In this document: positions 10,901 to 16,900 of the stretch, piece by piece | How positions within the stretch are numbered: position 1 is the first letter of the stretch | How the letters are laid out: every line of letters begins with the position of its first letter | The notes under the pieces: generated by a model | What the model was told of the DNA's origin: nothing | Seen by the model: only the letters and a program-made list of their open reading frames with translations | The model's database searches: none | Made by a program: the position numbers and the translations under genes | From: Botryllus schlosseri | Taxonomy: Eukaryota > Chordata > Ascidiacea > Stolidobranchia > Styelidae | Assembly (NCBI GenBank): GCA_000444245.1 | Contig: ATSW01012591.1 | Span: forward strand, 1-20,766 | DNA: 20,766 nucleotides | Direction: 5' to 3'

Positions 10901-13900
10901 AAGCGGTCAGTAACTGCTTCTATGTAGGAGTACATCTACGCATCGCCTAGAATACCGACTTTGCGTACGACATAGGCGACCAAACGTAGATGCTATAACG
11001 ACACATGATTCATTCGCCGCGTTATGATAGTTACTACGCCATGCATTCGAGATTAAGCCACTCCCGTACGCTAACGACGCAGCAATGATACAGCAGAGAA
11101 AGAGAGCAAAGTTACGAAAAACACGTCAAGGTCGCTAATCCGTCTTACGTTACCAGTAATCACATAACCTGATTCACGCGTAAAACTCCTTAACACACAA
11201 AAATAGCTAGCAGCCGGATAAATCACATATTGTTTTTCTCCGCGCTGCGACCCGTACGGATAACCGCAAACGGATGATATCATTCGAGAGAGCAAACACG
11301 CCAATCTGTTGATCCCACAGGTCTGACGTCACTAACGCGGTAAAACCGTAACCACATCAGTCCCGCATTACGCATCTCAATGTTACACATCATATTGTTA
11401 CACATATTCGGCGCCCGTTAGCTCTATTCGACGATATCGTTTTCTTGTTCCTTCAACTGATATCACCAATCAAACGGATGGTATACGGCAGGAAATCAGC
11501 AAGAAGAGATGTATCTCTCGGTGACATAATTGCGAAGGTATCCGCAAATTGGAATTGTTATTGATTGTGACGAACCGCACGCTATCAACAGGACCAAAAT
11601 TCCCCTGATTATGATGGGCGGCGTAAGTATTTAAAGTATACAAAGTCAAATACCATCGCGAAGTGGATCAGGACAACACAGTATGGAGAATTCGCGAGGT
11701 TACATCAATTTATTGACCCGCTCAAGCACCGCAGACCAAAGCACTACCACGCTACGGCGGTAGCGATGTCGCACAACTTTGAATTTGGAATTGCCGGGTT
11801 TTTCCCGCCTGTTCGAGACCGGGGTATATGAGGAAATCTACGGCCTATCGTAAGCACACTTGGACAACAAGAAAATTCTGGTTGTCTGCTTGGATTAATC
11901 GGGGCGAATTGTCGGTAATCTAATTGTAATTTAATTTGTGAAATGTTTCTATGGTTTAATTCTAATTCTACTCTAATTTATGGTTTTCCAGAAAAGGCTA
12001 CGGTAGAACTGCATAGTACTATCGAGCCAAGATTGCTGAACAGGAACTTGCCATTCTAATGCTTACGAGAATGAACTCGATATTCATTTTCTTGTGTCGC
12101 AAACTTGATTTTTGCTGTATTTATTCCTACTTCTGTATTCAATTCAATTTCCAAGTAGTTTCGAATACAGTTATTAGAATCAAATTTGCAAACATGATAA
12201 TTTTATAGTTCTCCGACTCTGAATGGAACGCGAGTGTCGGTTTGAGCCCGTGGGCTATTTTTCGAAATCACATGATTAGCGGCGGAAATAGAAACAGGAA
12301 AATCACTTATTAGCATCACTTGGTATATTGATAAATAAAATCTATAGCAGGGGAGCAACATATGGCTCTTTTGGGTATAAGATATGGCTCTTTGACATAT
12401 TCTTAATTTTGTACTTAATTTTATCGATATTGCAGCAACTTGTTGGTAAATTTTCCTAACGGACAGAATAATTATTCTCGTGACAGCATAAACATGTCTT
12501 TGAGAGGTCAAGACAGCGGCGTGTCCAGGGTCAAGGGCTCGGAACCCTTTACAAATCCTCAAATTTAAGTTGCTGTAGCGCCAGCGACCAATATCCCTCG
12601 CGAATTCGATGTACCCGGCATCACGTGCTGCTTAATCTTGGATTGCACCATGCGTTGGTTGATCAAAGATAATAGCGGACATGGGGACGCCTATATCACA
12701 ATCTAGTTTCCAAATACACATGGTCTTCCTGATCTACGCCGAGAAATGAACTGCCTTGTAAGTGACATTCCAATTACAAATCCAAACTACCTAAGAACGC
12801 TTCGCTATCCTCGTTTTTCATTGATAAGTAGCTTTCTTGTACTGCCGTAAAATTTAGGCGTGCAGTGCAAAGTTTACGTTGCCGCCGAATTGAGAAGTCG
12901 ATCAATATTTAGATTTTCGGGATCAGGGCTACAGTTATATTAGATTAATATGAATTATTATAAATTCTGAGCTATTTACGACGAATTGCGCAATCACAGG
13001 ACGATTATTAGCCTATACCGGTTTTTACAGAGAAAATATGGCGTCCACGACTAATCCCATGTATAGAGTTCGAATTTTTACTACCATGACGTCGCGAATT
13101 TTCAATCGTGACGCAACAATTGATTGACATGTACGCCTCTTTGAGAGCTAAAATCGAAAATACAGGGCTAACATGAATCTTCAGACGAAAAAGGTTCCCG
13201 ACTACTGATCTATACATTTATAAAAAGAAATAAGGTAGTCCTAATTTGGCATATGCATTGTGCTGGCTACTTCAGTATATAAAAATATATCAACACCTTA
13301 GGCCCTATACACATTATGCATATATTCAACAACGGTGTTGTTCCATGCTATAAGTTGTATAGTTATTGTTACTTTTCACACCATTCTCAAGTATGCGTCT
13401 GCAGGAATATATCCGTAGATATGAGCATAGGATTTGCACACTGTGTGTGTAGTCACTAGCCAGCACACAGCCCTCGTAATAATCGGAAGGAAAACATCTT
13501 CCAGAAATCGCCACCACTCACGCGCCGCACAGTCACCGACCGGCATTGTTGACGATGACTAGCGGGCAACTCGACATGAATCAACGTGCGTAATCGCTGC
13601 ACAAAAACAAAACTCTTGATTTCCTAATCCAGGGTCTAATAAGGAGGCCGCGCTATTTCCAAAACACGGACCAGCCTTTCAACAGAAGGCCTGTATTCAA
13701 TCATAAACCAAGCGTGCAAATGCCGCTTTGACAAATGTGGATTTTGTGTTCGTAGTTAGCCGAAAACATGGCTCTTATACGCAATGGCTGAGATTTAGGG
13801 TTTGCAACACAGCCAACGTCACAGCATTCCCAAACGCGCGATATAATGATAGTTGAAGGTCAGTTGATTATAACGGAGCGCAGATCATGGAAAGATATCG

Positions 13901-16900
13901 ACTGTTCGACAAGAAAACCGCAGCGAAACGTGAAGTGAATAGAAGGGAATGGCATTGCCCGGAGCCACAGAATTTCGCGGCATCGGCTACAACGGCCGAC
14001 CTCGGCTGGCACCGTTGTTTTTTCGCGGTGATTTTTTCAATTATTATTCAAATCCGTGAATCACCGGCGCTTTAATGGCATAAATGCCGCCCTGCGCGAT
14101 AAAGCGAAACTGGCGATGTTCGCTATTTCGCGCAACCATTAGTTTTTCGATTAAATAAATAATCAATAGCAGTTACGGTGTTCGATGCGAATCAAGATTT
14201 AACTGGCTGTACTATCTGATGAGAGGCCATAAATATCCAACAAAAAGAATATGGGTTTGATGTAAAATGACCAAGGGCAGTATGTATTGAAATATCGTAA
14301 ACACAAAAACAATAACAATATTTTCTTTCGATATGAAAATTCAAACATGAACTGAAAGTAAATGAAAATCCGTTAATCTGGTTATGTTATATCTTCACAT
14401 CTAAATTCGGAATATGCGCATGACAAAAATTCGACGCATTCTCGAATGGTATTGTCCGAGAGCCCAACTGGTTTTAAAAAGCATCGAAAATACAATAAAA
14501 TTTCCGAGTATTTGAGATCGAATCCATGTTTAGGCTATTCTCATTGGTCTATCAATACGACGGAACAGGTAGGCCTACGCATTACGATTTAATCGAACGA
14601 AATTACCAAGAGTCACATTCGCAACAGTTAATATGTCTGGCGTGCTAGGAATGCCAGGATGGGTGCCGCGAAAAATGCGATTCTGTTTGCCAGTCAGCCA
14701 TGATTTTACGCGAAGCGAAAGTTATTTTCAACTTTCGAGAGAAAAATCTCCGCAATGCGCGGAAACTCCGCGAGTTTCTGATAACGGGATTATTCGCTCT
14801 CGTCTGTACCGAGTACCGAAACATTAGTTTTCTACCAACTGAATTGAATAATTAAAATTTATCCCAGTCGAATCATTGTTAGCAATAAATATTACAGAGC
14901 TACTCCCCCATATTATAATCCGACATCACCAGGCAAAGTACGAATTGCCATAACGATGCTCCACCAATTTAAATGAAGCTATCACGGACTGTCAAAGTAT
15001 TCGTCGTAGCCTCGTAGTTAGTATACATTGAAGGCCTCATGTGGTTCCAAGTTTCAGTATTTGCATACACGCCGCAGACGTCCGTAATCCTAACAGCATG
15101 ATGTCATGTGCGGTGGGTCAATGGGTACATCGCTGTTTGTTTAGGCTACTCTCGGCGCGTATGTACGCGGAAAATAGGCATTTTTGCAACATTACAATGT
15201 TATTTACGTGCCCATACTCGTGAAGGGGGCAGCAAACGACGGCCTAGCATTATACTTCTGCTGCGCCGCCCTATAACGTATAGCTCGGGTGAATTTCTGA
15301 TTGGAATCAAGTTTATATTTCACGAACACAGCTGTGACAAAATGACAAACATTCATTGAGATATACAACATCACTTGAGGACTTGGAGATTTTAAAGCAT
15401 TACGCACTGCGCATTCCCGATTTATTCATTACGTACTATGACTTGTAGCTAATCGCAAACGGGGAAAGCACGGGATCGTGCAAACATCACAGGATCGCGT
15501 AACAGACATGCGAGCAAACTGCGCATGCGACACTAGTGTATGTGGGTGAAAGTTAGAGCTAGGTTAGGGTAGTTTCAGGATTAGTTTCGGGGTTATAAAC
15601 CTTTATGCTACATTTATCCTCACTTCTTTCGCATATCAGACACAGCGCCACACAACATCACGAGATGCCGCCAAAGCGCGCGTCGATCAGGGTACTAAAA
15701 GTCGGCGGCGGAGTCTATTTGTGTCAGAACGATGTTAATAGTCTGTAGCATCGAAAAAAGATCAGGCTACATATCTATTCTTCGCCATGGGCACTCGAAA
15801 TGGTGTTTCAGATGGAGATAAGACACTGCACGTGACATTGGTCATCCACCGCCCTGATGCGGTAAGGTTGATATCATAAAATGAAATGTTAAAGTATATA
15901 CAGGAGTCATAGTTAGAAAGTTAAAGAACTTATAATTTTCCAGCGAAATCAAACCGAGAATACTACATAAACACGGGATACTAAAATGTAATGATCTGTA
16001 TCTATTATTAATTTTGCAGTACTGAAATTCTACCCTCCTTCCAGCTACGCGCTATGTTATTACTACCCAATATGGAACTAGAGCCTACGATAAAACCATT
16101 GGGATCTCATTGCTATATCCATAGTGTCCTATATGGTGTGGATACAAGAATATCTCACGGCTCAGTGAAATTGGTCTACGTCACACTTTCCATTTGCTTA
16201 AAGGCGATTTGACGGTCATTTTTGACCAGCTTGCCGTTAAAACAGGTATCAATCGAAAGCTACCGCGGTACTGATTACGAAAGCATAAATTTTATTCTGC
16301 TCGTAGGGTCGGAACCCCCCAAAAATCAGCCTCGAATGTTGCATTGTAGCGGAGTTTGGTATTGTGACGCAACTATGTAACGTCACAAAGTGCAACGAAA
16401 TACATATGGCCGAAAAATATCAAATTACCTATACGTGAGTAGCAATAGCACTATTTTCTTTGTGTTCGTATGAACGGTGCAGATTTGAACTTTCCCTGTT
16501 GTCCTTACTAATGACGCCACAGTGAGTGATAATTGAGTGTCGACCCGAAGCCTAATTCTCGATTCGGTATACCCAATTTCGCTCACCGCAAATTATCTCT
16601 CTAATCATAGCCGGCTATAAATACATCCGAACGAATTCCGACAGTCAACGTTACAGCGCAGATAGCCGGCGATAGAGCGCCGAAATTCCTGAACGCGCCA
16701 AATTCCTTGCGTCGAAACAACGCCCGATGACAGGTGATACCTCCGAAACTATTTCAATCCGCCAAACAACAATGGAACCGCGCCGGCCCGTTGTCTCGCG
16801 GCATTTTGTCGGAAGGCAACAGAAACCGGTTCGGACCGCGCGAAACGCGCAGGCGCACAGATGGATGACATCGTATATTTTCAAATTCGCGCTGCATGCA

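Noticed and set aside
15553-15600. Telomere-like TTAGGG stretch
   Set aside because: Only one exact TTAGGG with loose relatives; too short and degenerate to be an interstitial telomere repeat.
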